Source of the DNA: Flavobacteriales bacterium
Lineage (GTDB): Bacteria > Bacteroidota > Bacteroidia > Flavobacteriales_D > Crocinitomicaceae
Assembly (NCBI GenBank): GCA_009926125.1
Contig: RFPM01000004.1
Location: forward strand, 1 to 58,889
Reading direction: 5' to 3'
DNA length: 58,889 nt
Each line of letters starts with the position of its first letter. Within the stretch, counting starts at the first letter, position 1. This document shows positions 17,704 to 25,724 of this stretch, in pieces. Below the pieces are notes generated by a model. That model saw nothing but the letters and a program-made list of their open reading frames with translations. It was not told the DNA's origin and searched no databases. The position numbers were made by a program, and so were the translations under genes.

Positions 17704-18927
17704 TTATTCGATTATAAACCGAATGATTTTGTTTATTGAAGGGACTTTTAAATAATACAATCCTGGAAGACAGGAAGATGAAGTTTTTATTGATTGTGAA
17801 TCATTTAAGTAAAAGCCATTAATTGCTTGTCCCAGCTGATTGTAAACAAAAATCTGCTTATCTGGAACTGGAGTTGAAATAAAAATCAAATCTCCAGCTT
17901 TTAAACTTGTTGGATAAACATAACTTTTACTTGTGTTTTCAAATAATTCTGATTGATATTCTTCTAAGCGGACAACACCACTATTATAGGTCCCCAACCA
18001 TTTTACTGTATTTGATTCGCTAGCAATTGAAAGAATATGATTTTCGGGTAAATCAGAATTTTCTGTAGAATATTGCAGCCAATTATCTCCATTTTTAATA
18101 AGAACTCCATAAGAATCTGTACCCATAAATATTCTTTCAATTGCATCTATAGCGATTGCATTTATACCATTTGTTGGCAAAGGTGAATTACTCATATTAA
18201 AGCGCAGCCATGGTCCTCCAAATCCTTGATCATACACCAAGCCCTGAGCCGGTGTAGCAAACCAAGGGTGATTTGTAGCATCTACAACTATTCCAAGAGC
18301 GGAATTGTCAGGAAGGCCAGATTGAACAATACTAAGAATTGTGAGTTGATTGTCAGACGAAAAATAATTTAAACCGCCATTAATCGTTCCAATAAATTTT
18401 TCATTTTGCTGACCAATAGCAATTGAAGTAATATTATTTGTGAGTAAATTATGACTTAGGACATCCCAAGTATACCAATTCACACGATCAAACATTGCAA
18501 TTCCTTCTGAGGTAGCACACCATATATTATTTTGAGTGTCTATTGCAATGCCTCTTACTAAATAATCTGGTAAGCCCGAGTTAGTTGGAGTGTAATTCTC
18601 CCAATTTAATCCATCAAAAGAATACAAACCACCTTGCATTGTTCCAACCCAAACTATTGTATCATTTTCGATACAAATAGCACGAATATTATCATCGAGA
18701 AGAGGTGAATTTTCTGAAGTATAAACAACCCAATTTACACCATCAAATCTTGCTAGACCATCATCAGTGCCAAACCATTTAAATTGATTTTGAATAGCAA
18801 TACAACGTACAGTATTAAAGGGTAAAGGGGAATTTGAACTAGAATAAGACGTTATTACAGGTTGTCCATAAATAAAAAAGCTCCCATAACATAAAAGTAC
18901 TGAGAGCCATTTATAAAAACAATTCAT
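17704..18927 (-). CDS. T9SS type A cargo with Reg_prop-type beta-propeller
   Basis: The 407-residue protein has a signal peptide (1-21) and repeated two-component-regulator propeller units. Examples are KWFGTDDGLARFDGVNW, VWVGTMQGGLYSFDGLNW and IWCATSEGIAMFDRVNW, each about 45 residues apart, through residue about 320. The last 75 residues (from YVYPTS to RFIIE) look like a T9SS type A sorting domain, so the protein should cross the outer membrane and be attached or released. Such propellers usually sit on hybrid sensor kinases; here there is no kinase, so it is a free secreted propeller. Its ATG overlaps the stop of the lysyl-oxidase-like gene by one base, so the two are translationally coupled. 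Confidence 0.82.
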   Translation of the reverse strand: MNCFYKWLSVLLCYGSFFIYGQPVITSYSSSNSPLPFNTVRCIAIQNQFKWFGTDDGLARFDGVNWVVYTSENSPLLDDNIRAICIENDTIVWVGTMQGGLYSFDGLNWENYTPTNSGLPDYLVRGIAIDTQNNIWCATSEGIAMFDRVNWYTWDVLSHNLLTNNITSIAIGQQNEKFIGTINGGLNYFSSDNQLTILSIVQSGLPDNSALGIVVDATNHPWFATPAQGLVYDQGFGGPWLRFNMSNSPLPTNGINAIAIDAIERIFMGTDSYGVLIKNGDNWLQYSTENSDLPENHILSIASESNTVKWLGTYNSGVVRLEEYQSELFENTSKSYVYPTSLKAGDLIFISTPVPDKQIFVYNQLGQAINGFYLNDSQSIKTSSSCLPGLYYLKVPSINKIIRFIIE

Positions 18928-21029
18928 TAATCTTTTATAAAACGTTTAGTGTACGTTTTTCCTTCAAAAGTAAGATTCATTAGGTAAATTCCTTTTGAGA
19001 AATTTTTAATGTCAATCGCTTTTTTAACAAATCCATTTAGATTCTTTAAAGACTGAGATTGAATAGTTTTTCCAACAATATCAATAATGTCTATTGTGAC
19101 ATATGCATCTTTTCTAGTATTGAAATTTACTTCGAATTGACCATTGTTAGGATTAGGAAAAAGAGAAATAGAATTTTTAAATGCTACATCTTCACCAAGA
19201 GCTGCACATGATTCAACCACTGCAGACACCTCAACACGTGGACTAGTACATGTGCCATTTTCAGTTAAAATCTCCCAATCATATAAATAATAGTAATAAG
19301 AAGCACCAGCAGACGCACCTGTTATGGATAATAATCCTGGTAATTCATAAGGGTAGATTGCAGAATTATTATTACGATATAAACCAGATACAGTCATTGC
19401 TGTAACACCTAATCTCAAGTTACTATCAGCAGGGACAGAAAAATTTAAATTTACCCTACTTGCACCTGCTGGAACGGCAAGCATTAAAGATTGAAGTGTA
19501 GCACCTGTACTATTTTGAAGAGCGAAAGTTATGTTACCAGCATTTTGAGAATATATTAATGCAGACTTAAGCGTGAAGTTTTGTAAGGCATTGAAAACAT
19601 TGTATTGAATTGACGTAGAATAACCACCACCACCAATACCATTTGTATGTGGCTCCGCGTAAGTTGAATCCATATATGTATCTGTATTATCAACAAAGTA
19701 AGAAGTTGTAGCATTCAAAACTGGAGTTGTAAAACTTGAACCTGTTCCAAGCATGTTATTTTGAGCGTCATACCAAGAAATAGTTCCTGTTCCATTAGCA
19801 GTTAGTGTCATTGCTCCTTCTACACAAACTGTATCGCCAGAAACTGATGGTGCATTTGGAATCACACTATTTATAATAAATGGAGCAGAAGATGTTGTTC
19901 CACAATAATTTGTTACTGTACATGAATAGCTTCCTGCTTGAGAAACAGTAATGTTTTGAGTTGTATCTCCAGTTGACCACAAGAAAGAACTTCCTGCAGT
20001 TACACTTAAAGAAACACTTCCACCAGAACATAAGTTATTAGATCCGCTTGATGATATTTTAGGGGCTTGAGTAGAATTAGCTTGATGTTGCATTGTTAAT
20101 GTTACTGGTACAGCAGTAAAATTATTATCATCTCTTTCTTCTTGGAAATAATTATTCTTATCAACTTCCATAACGATATAATAATTACCATTACAAGTGT
20201 TTTCTGGAACATTAATCCACATACCATCTAGATGCTTTCCATAAACATCCGTCCAACCAGAAGAAATCCCTTGCTCTGTAACAGAACAATTGTAAGACCC
20301 TCCTCCTAAATTCCAATTTGGAAAATCAACGTTCTGTAAAATAGTGCCTTGATTATAAATTGTATTTTCATCTCGGCAATGACCATAATAAGTACTTCCA
20401 GTTGATGTACCACATTGACCATAATCCATTAAACAAAAACCTATTTTAGCTCCTTCACCAACAATTGGCCATGATAAGGGATTTGGATCTGAAGTTGGAA
20501 TTCTTAGCGTCATTACAGCCCAGTCATTCACATGATTGTGGCCATGAGATGGATGATAAGCCATACTCCCTGTCCAACGATCAACGTAGCTCATTTGAGT
20601 ACTATCTTTTTTATAAATACGTTGATTTAACAATTGCTTCGGATTAATTATTCCATTTGGACAAGTAAAATCTCCTGTTGCAGCTACGTTAAAAATAGTA
20701 TCAGAACCACAAATAAAAGCTCTTTTTCCGTTTGCATCTACACCTCTTACTGTAAATGATCCATGACCAATATTTGGTGTTGAACCAGTTACGCGTAATC
20801 TTCCGTCGTCAGGCCCTTGTCCATTATAATTAGTGCCAGCATTTGATTGTGGATATTCAGTCCAACCGCCATTCGCAATACCTTTCCAAGAGGCCGTAAT
20901 ATCTGGTAAAAGTAAACAGTTTTGCGTTCCATCATCACACACACAAGAAGTGGCATTTGTTGTCGTACATTGAGAATAGAGATAATTTACATTAAGAGCA
21001 AGAGCAATTAATAGAGTAGAAATTTTCAT
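18927..21029 (-). CDS. T9SS-secreted lysyl-oxidase-like copper amine oxidase with Ig-like domains
   Basis: The 700-residue protein has a signal peptide (1-20) and a lysyl oxidase domain at about 20-315. HPSHGHNH (159-166) gives His162, His164 and His166 in the spacing of the three copper ligands of animal LOX (WHxCHxHYH). KIGFCLMD gives Lys195, and DVYGKHLDGMWI gives Tyr263; these align with the lysine and tyrosine that form the lysine-tyrosylquinone cofactor. Two Ig-like modules follow (about 325-390 and 393-446), then a beta-rich region, and a T9SS type A sorting domain (LFPNPNNGQFEVNF to the end, 623-700). LOX enzymes deaminate peptidyl-lysine to aldehydes that cross-link proteins. The natural substrate here is unknown. 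Confidence 0.85.
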   Translation of the reverse strand: MKISTLLIALALNVNYLYSQCTTTNATSCVCDDGTQNCLLLPDITASWKGIANGGWTEYPQSNAGTNYNGQGPDDGRLRVTGSTPNIGHGSFTVRGVDANGKRAFICGSDTIFNVAATGDFTCPNGIINPKQLLNQRIYKKDSTQMSYVDRWTGSMAYHPSHGHNHVNDWAVMTLRIPTSDPNPLSWPIVGEGAKIGFCLMDYGQCGTSTGSTYYGHCRDENTIYNQGTILQNVDFPNWNLGGGSYNCSVTEQGISSGWTDVYGKHLDGMWINVPENTCNGNYYIVMEVDKNNYFQEERDDNNFTAVPVTLTMQHQANSTQAPKISSSGSNNLCSGGSVSLSVTAGSSFLWSTGDTTQNITVSQAGSYSCTVTNYCGTTSSAPFIINSVIPNAPSVSGDTVCVEGAMTLTANGTGTISWYDAQNNMLGTGSSFTTPVLNATTSYFVDNTDTYMDSTYAEPHTNGIGGGGYSTSIQYNVFNALQNFTLKSALIYSQNAGNITFALQNSTGATLQSLMLAVPAGASRVNLNFSVPADSNLRLGVTAMTVSGLYRNNNSAIYPYELPGLLSITGASAGASYYYYLYDWEILTENGTCTSPRVEVSAVVESCAALGEDVAFKNSISLFPNPNNGQFEVNFNTRKDAYVTIDIIDIVGKTIQSQSLKNLNGFVKKAIDIKNFSKGIYLMNLTFEGKTYTKRFIKD

Positions 21030-21053
21030 TGTTTATATTATTAGTATTTATTT

Positions 21054-21091
21054 CAAATATAAATTTAATCTTTTATTTCTCTTACAACAAA
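21054..21091 (-). promoter_or_regulatory. Candidate promoter of the lysyl-oxidase-like operon
   Basis: The minus strand reads TATATTTG at 21061-21054, a match to the Bacteroidota -7 element, 24 bases before the ATG at 21029. A TTTG lies at 21091-21088, but the 26-base spacing is longer than usual. Confidence 0.45.
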
Positions 21092-21103
21092 AAAAAAAAG
21101 AAA

Positions 21104-22147
21104 TTATATTTTTCTCAGGTTAAATTCTTTAAAAAGTTGTTCTGCGGCAATAAATGCTGATAGCTTTCCATTTGCAACTTTTTGCTCAGCAATTAAGAAT
21201 TTATTTTTCCATTTATTATTCCCAAAAAAATCTTGCTTTAAAAGGTTTGAAAGACATTCTTTTAAAAGAGTAATTTCCTGTAATCTTCGATTTTCATCAA
21301 GCCATGCACTTAGGACTATTTTATTAAAATAATTTTCAGTTGCTTCCAAAACTTCATGTAAACCGACTCCTGACACACTACTTGAAATTAGAGCTTGAGT
21401 AGTCCAAGTACTTGGTTTACTTGGAAATAAATGAAGTGCATTTGCATATTGACTTCTAGCATTCTTGGCATTTTGCAAATTATCTCCATCAGCCTTTGTA
21501 ATAACCAATAAATCTGCCATTTCCATTATCCCTCTTTTAATTCCTTGAAGTTCGTCTCCAGCTCCAGACAACATTAAAAGTAAAAAGAAATCAACCATTG
21601 AATGAACTACAGTTTCAGATTGACCAACTCCAACTGTTTCAATAAAAATAATATCAAAGCCAGCAGCTTCACAAAGTAAAATGGCTTCACGTGTATTGAG
21701 AGCTACACCACCCAAATTATTTCGCGTTGCACTTGGACGAATAAATACATTCTCTTGTTGTGAGAGCCAAGGCATTCGTGTTTTATCTCCTAATATACTT
21801 CCGCCAGAAACATTCGAAGAGGGATCAATTGCCAAAACAGCCAATTTCAATCCTTTTTCTAAAATTATTTTTCCAAAAGCGTCAATAAAAGTACTTTTTC
21901 CAACACCTGGAACACCTGTTATTCCAATTCTCCAGGCTTTCTTATTGAGATCCGAACAACTTTTAATTAACTTATTGGCTTCTTTTCTATCCTCTGAAAC
22001 CTGACTTTCTACTAAAGTAATAGCTGAACTTAAAGCCCCACGATTTCCGCTTATTAGTGCAGGAAAGAGCAAAGCAGCTGACAAACTTTGTTTGTGTGTT
22101 TTTCGTTTGTAAAACCAATCATCCAACTGTTTTTGACTAGGCATCAA
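21104..22147 (-). CDS. meaB: Methylmalonyl-CoA mutase-associated GTPase MeaB
   Basis: The 347-residue G3E-family GTPase shows the P-loop GVPGVGKST, the block IDPSSNVSGGSILGDKTRM, the switch segment FIETVGVGQSE and the guanine-specificity TKAD. MeaB protects adenosylcobalamin-dependent methylmalonyl-CoA mutase and gates cofactor delivery. The mutase genes are not in this window, which is common. The gene lies 7 bases after bshA in the same strand, in an operon with an outer-membrane beta-barrel protein. Two adjacent ATGs (22147 and 22144) can start it. Confidence 0.93.
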   Translation of the reverse strand: MMPSQKQLDDWFYKRKTHKQSLSAALLFPALISGNRGALSSAITLVESQVSEDRKEANKLIKSCSDLNKKAWRIGITGVPGVGKSTFIDAFGKIILEKGLKLAVLAIDPSSNVSGGSILGDKTRMPWLSQQENVFIRPSATRNNLGGVALNTREAILLCEAAGFDIIFIETVGVGQSETVVHSMVDFFLLLMLSGAGDELQGIKRGIMEMADLLVITKADGDNLQNAKNARSQYANALHLFPSKPSTWTTQALISSSVSGVGLHEVLEATENYFNKIVLSAWLDENRRLQEITLLKECLSNLLKQDFFGNNKWKNKFLIAEQKVANGKLSAFIAAEQLFKEFNLRKI

Positions 22148-22154
22148 AGAATTT

Positions 22155-23279
22155 TTAGTTATTCAAAACTAAGTTACGATAAATTTCCTCGTAAAGAGGT
22201 AGTATTTTCTCCAAACTAAATTCCTTGGAACGTTCTTTTGCATTGATTTTAAAGGTGGGCAAATTATCTGAATGAAGTAAATGAATCATATTTTTAGCCA
22301 TATCTTCAACATCACCAACATTTGATAAATATCCCGAAAATCCATGAATATTTACTTCTGGAATTCCTCCGGTATTTGAGGATATAACAGGAACTCCAAC
22401 TGCCATTGCCTCTAAAGCAGCAAGTCCAAAACTCTCTGTTTCAGATGGTAAAAGGAAAACATCTGCAATTTCAAGTACATGAGTTGTATCTCTAACTTTC
22501 CCCAAGAAAATAACCTTGTCGCACAAATTGAATTCGCGGCATAAGCGCTCGCACAAATAGCGTTCTGGACCGTCACCAACTAGAATCAACTTTGAAGGAA
22601 TAGCTTTATTAAGCAAAGCAAAAACACGAACAACATCATCAACACGCTTTACCTTTCTAAAATTTGAAATATGACAAACAATACGCTCTCCATCTGAAGC
22701 ATATTTTAGACGCATGTGTTCTGAAAAAACTGATTTTTCAGTTTCAGGAACTACAAAATTTGAGATAACATGAATGTTTCTTTTTACATTAAAATGCTCA
22801 TAAGTTGCTGCTTTTAAACTTTCAGAAACAGCAGTGACAGCATCTGATTCATTTATACAAAACGTAATTACCGGCTCAAATGATGGGTCCCGACCAACTA
22901 AGGTAATATCTGTTCCATGAAGGGTTGTAACAAATGGAATATTAATCCCTTGAGATTTTAAAATTTGCTTTGCCATAAAAGCAGCAGATGCATGAGGGAT
23001 TGCATAATGAACATGTAAAATATCCAGTTTTTCAAAACGGACAACATCTACCATTTTACTCGCTAACTCCGTTTCATAAGGTTGAAATTCAAAAAGTGGG
23101 TAATCAGAAACTACAACCTCGTGGTAAAAAATATTCTCTCGGAAACTTCCAAGTCTCACAGGTTGTGAATAAGTGATGAAATGAATCTCATGACCTTTTA
23201 GGGCCAATGCTTTTCCTAATTCTGTTCCAACTACACCGCTCCCACCGAATGTTGGGTAAAGAACCATTCCGATTTTCAT
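22155..23279 (-). CDS. bshA: N-acetyl-alpha-D-glucosaminyl L-malate synthase (bacillithiol biosynthesis)
   Basis: The 374-residue GT4 retaining glycosyltransferase has the BshA N-terminus MKIGMVLYPTFGGSGVVGTE, the acceptor-side HVHYAIPHA and TTLHGTDITLVG, and the donor-side ETESFGLAALEAMA with the E-x7-E motif. It transfers GlcNAc from UDP-GlcNAc to L-malate, the first step of bacillithiol synthesis in the cytosol. bshB and bshC are not here. It sits 4 bases after the outer-membrane beta-barrel gene and 7 bases before meaB, so the three form one transcript. Confidence 0.94.
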   Translation of the reverse strand: MKIGMVLYPTFGGSGVVGTELGKALALKGHEIHFITYSQPVRLGSFRENIFYHEVVVSDYPLFEFQPYETELASKMVDVVRFEKLDILHVHYAIPHASAAFMAKQILKSQGINIPFVTTLHGTDITLVGRDPSFEPVITFCINESDAVTAVSESLKAATYEHFNVKRNIHVISNFVVPETEKSVFSEHMRLKYASDGERIVCHISNFRKVKRVDDVVRVFALLNKAIPSKLILVGDGPERYLCERLCREFNLCDKVIFLGKVRDTTHVLEIADVFLLPSETESFGLAALEAMAVGVPVISSNTGGIPEVNIHGFSGYLSNVGDVEDMAKNMIHLLHSDNLPTFKINAKERSKEFSLEKILPLYEEIYRNLVLNN

Positions 23280-23283
23280 TTTT

Positions 23284-23868
23284 CTAAGGAATTTTAAAGA
23301 GAAATGTTAAGCGATAAATAACAGGATAAATTTTTGTAACCACGCCGGCTTGGTTTTTTTGTTTGAAAAAGTATGAACTACGGAAAGGACTATTTTTAGC
23401 ATTAATAAGATCGTACAGAATGCCAGCATTTATTCCAATTACCTTATTGACTCGAATTAAAAAGCCTCCCCCAAGAAATAAAGTAGGCGCCCATTTTTTT
23501 GAAGTCAATTGTTGATTTGGCGTTGCGAAACTGTATGGACTTCTAAGATATTCAAATTCAACTGCCCCATAAACAGTGCTTTTTCCTTTTGATTTATAAC
23601 GAATATGAGCAAAAGCACCACCCCCATAAACAGTTTGAGAATAAGAATTCCCCAAATTATTAGACCAATTGCGTTGTATTCGAAAAGATGGGCCTACTGC
23701 TATATTTTCATTTAGGATAAAACCATACTTTGGACCGATTGCAAAGGATCCACTTTGATTGGATGCTCCAAAATATCCCTCAATACCAAGTTCTTGTGAT
23801 GTTACATCTATTTGAGCTGTTATATCTTGAATTGTAAAAATTAAAAAAACAAATAAAAACTTTTTCAT
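23284..23868 (-). CDS. Outer-membrane beta-barrel protein of unknown function
   Basis: The 194-residue protein has a signal peptide (1-18, ending DITAQ) and alternating amphipathic beta strands rich in Tyr, Gly and Phe. It ends in a hydrophobic strand (VIYRLTFLFKIP), which fits a small 8-stranded outer-membrane barrel of the OmpW/opacity-like class. No binding motif is visible. It is the first gene of the operon with bshA and meaB and has a well-formed promoter (23893-23922). Confidence 0.75.
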   Translation of the reverse strand: MKKFLFVFLIFTIQDITAQIDVTSQELGIEGYFGASNQSGSFAIGPKYGFILNENIAVGPSFRIQRNWSNNLGNSYSQTVYGGGAFAHIRYKSKGKSTVYGAVEFEYLRSPYSFATPNQQLTSKKWAPTLFLGGGFLIRVNKVIGINAGILYDLINAKNSPFRSSYFFKQKNQAGVVTKIYPVIYRLTFLFKIP

Positions 23869-23892
23869 ACCCTATTATTTAGAAGATTTCTA

Positions 23893-23922
23893 CAAAGATA
23901 AGTTCTTTTAGGTCAATACAAA
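23893..23922 (-). promoter_or_regulatory. Bacteroidota-type promoter of the beta-barrel-bshA-meaB operon
   Basis: On the minus strand TTTG (23922-23919) and TATCTTTG (23900-23893) are separated by exactly 18 bases, the same spacing seen at rpmH. The first ATG is 24 bases downstream at 23868. Confidence 0.7.
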
Positions 23923-23933
23923 TAACTTCTTTC

Positions 23934-23941
23934 TATCTTTG
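23934..23941 (+). promoter_or_regulatory. -7 element of the folD promoter
   Basis: TATCTTTG lies 13 bases before the folD ATG at 23955. Its upstream half (expected around 23907-23915) would overlap the promoter of the divergent beta-barrel-bshA-meaB operon. The -33 match is poor (TTTA at 23907). Confidence 0.5.
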
Positions 23942-23954
23942 TAAAAACATTTAT

Positions 23955-24833
23955 ATGCAACTACTTGATGGGAAATCTTGCGCAGCTGAAATTCGCTCAG
24001 AGTTGAGAGAAATTGTTCGCTTACGCAAGTTAGAAAATAAAAAAGTTCCTCATTTAACGGCAATAATTGTTGGGCAGAATGGTGGATCTATTTCCTATGT
24101 AAATGCAAAAGTTGCCGCATGCGAAGAAATTGGTTTTGAAAGCACCCTTATTTCCTTTGATGAATCAATAAGTGAGGAAGATTTATTAAAAAAAATTCTA
24201 GAACTGAACAGCAATATAGATATTGATGGTTTTATCGTTCAACTTCCTTTACCAAGTCATATTAACGAATTAAAAATAACGCAAGCAATAGATCCTAAAA
24301 AAGATGTTGATGGATTTCATCCTCAAAATTTAGGAAATATGATGCTCAATATTCCGAGCTTCTTACCCGCTACACCCGCTGGAATAATTGAACTTATTTC
24401 TCGAAATAACATCGAAACTGAAGGAAAAAATTGTGTGGTTATCGGAAGAAGTAACATCGTTGGAATGCCGCTTTCTATTATGTTAGCTCGGAATTCAAAT
24501 CCTGGGAATTGTACTGTAACTTTGGCGCATTCAAAAACAAAAAATCTAACGGAAATTTGTCGGAATGCAGATATTTTAATAGCTGCTATTGGAAAACCTG
24601 AATTTGTTACAAAAGAGATGGTAAAAGAAGGTGCTGTAGTTATTGACGTTGGCACTACTCGTGTTGAAGATCCTTCAAGAGAAAGAGGTTGGCGCTTATG
24701 TGGGGATGTTAAATTTGATGAAGTGGCTGAAAAGTGTAGCTTTATTACACCTGTTCCTGGAGGTATAGGGCCAATGACGATTGCATCCTTAATGATGAAT
24801 ACCCTAAAAGCTCTTGAACTTCAAGGAAAATGA
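23955..24833 (+). CDS. folD: Bifunctional methylenetetrahydrofolate dehydrogenase/cyclohydrolase
   Basis: The 292-residue cytosolic enzyme converts 5,10-methylene-THF to 10-formyl-THF in two steps. The substrate site SYVNAKVAACEEIG carries the conserved Tyr and catalytic Lys, QLPLPSH and KDVDGFHPQNLG follow, and the NADP site reads GRSNIVGMPLS. The C-terminal TPVPGGIGPMTIASL is the family signature. Length is normal. Its stop overlaps the following S4-protein ATG by 4 bases (ATGA). Confidence 0.97.
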   Translation: MQLLDGKSCAAEIRSELREIVRLRKLENKKVPHLTAIIVGQNGGSISYVNAKVAACEEIGFESTLISFDESISEEDLLKKILELNSNIDIDGFIVQLPLPSHINELKITQAIDPKKDVDGFHPQNLGNMMLNIPSFLPATPAGIIELISRNNIETEGKNCVVIGRSNIVGMPLSIMLARNSNPGNCTVTLAHSKTKNLTEICRNADILIAAIGKPEFVTKEMVKEGAVVIDVGTTRVEDPSRERGWRLCGDVKFDEVAEKCSFITPVPGGIGPMTIASLMMNTLKALELQGK

Positions 24834-25039
24834 ATACACATTTTAAAATCGAAGGAGAATACATTGAACTTATGGCTTTGCTAAAAGCTCTGGGAATAGC
24901 TCAAACAGGTGGTCATGCTAAGCATATTGTAGATTCTGGAATCGTTTATCGGAATGGCTCGATTGAGACAAGAAGACGAGCGAAATTAATCAAAGGAGAT
25001 AAAATTCTAATTGAGAAAATGTTTATTAATTTGATTTAG
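24830..25039 (+). CDS. Small S4-domain RNA-binding protein
   Basis: The 69-residue protein is essentially one S4 fold: EYIELMALLKALGIAQTGGH, then a loop with GIVYRNGSIETRRRAKL and the closing strand GDKI. It resembles the YbcJ/YaaA group of stand-alone S4 proteins, which are thought to bind structured RNA; the target is not known. It overlaps folD by 4 bases, so it is translationally coupled. It is convergent with the lipoprotein gene 25 bases away. Confidence 0.85.
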   Translation: MNTHFKIEGEYIELMALLKALGIAQTGGHAKHIVDSGIVYRNGSIETRRRAKLIKGDKILIEKMFINLI

Positions 25040-25064
25040 TTAATCGATTGAAATAAATTAAATG

Positions 25065-25724
25065 CTAATTCACTTTCTTCCCAGCAGGAATTCCCAAATC
25101 AATTGTTCGATTTAGAGCTCCTTCAACTATCGAAATTCCATTATTTGCAGATTTTACTTTCAACCAACCGTACTGATAACCATTTTCTTTTATGACTCGA
25201 TAACCGATATAATGTTCTCCTAAATAATTACACGAAAAAGGTGCACTTGGAACAGTCAAAGCGAAAGTGATAGCAGTAGACCAAGCTTTAGTTGAATCAA
25301 GGATGTCATTTAAGTTTAAGGTATCTACTTGATTGTACAATCCACTTTTTGTAAATTGAATGTCACTTTGAACAGAGGCTAAAATAATGCTGTGTCTATA
25401 ATTCACACATGGGAAACTTGCACTCAAAAATTCATACCAACTTTGCGCACTGATGTAACAGTCAATAATTAAATCATTATTCAAATCTAGGGAATCAACA
25501 TCTAAAGAATCAGAAGGTGATGGAATCAGTCCACAACCTGCGGGATGATTAATAAAAGCATCAATGGAACTAACTACCCGATTTGTATCAAAATCCAATT
25601 GTATTATATCAAAAACCTTGGGTTTTAAAATAGTTTTATCTTTTTTACAAGAACAAAATAAAAGAAGCAATCCAAAGAAAAAACTTAAGATAACTTTACT
25701 TAATATACCTAAAATCTTGTCCAT
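25065..25724 (-). CDS. Lipoprotein of unknown function with a possible calcium-binding Asp loop
   Basis: The 219-residue protein begins with a long hydrophobic segment ending LLFCSCKKD, a plausible lipobox with the lipidated Cys at about residue 26. An Asp-rich stretch (DSLDVDSLDLNNDLIID, about 72-88) looks like the DxNxDxxxD calcium loops of Bacteroidota surface proteins. Four further Cys occur in the mature part. The 3-prime half has YIGYRVI and YGWLKVKS strands, but I recognise no family. The only ATG lies inside the end of the M42 peptidase gene, giving a 29-base overlap, so translation is probably coupled. Confidence 0.7.
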   Translation of the reverse strand: MDKILGILSKVILSFFFGLLLLFCSCKKDKTILKPKVFDIIQLDFDTNRVVSSIDAFINHPAGCGLIPSPSDSLDVDSLDLNNDLIIDCYISAQSWYEFLSASFPCVNYRHSIILASVQSDIQFTKSGLYNQVDTLNLNDILDSTKAWSTAITFALTVPSAPFSCNYLGEHYIGYRVIKENGYQYGWLKVKSANNGISIVEGALNRTIDLGIPAGKKVN

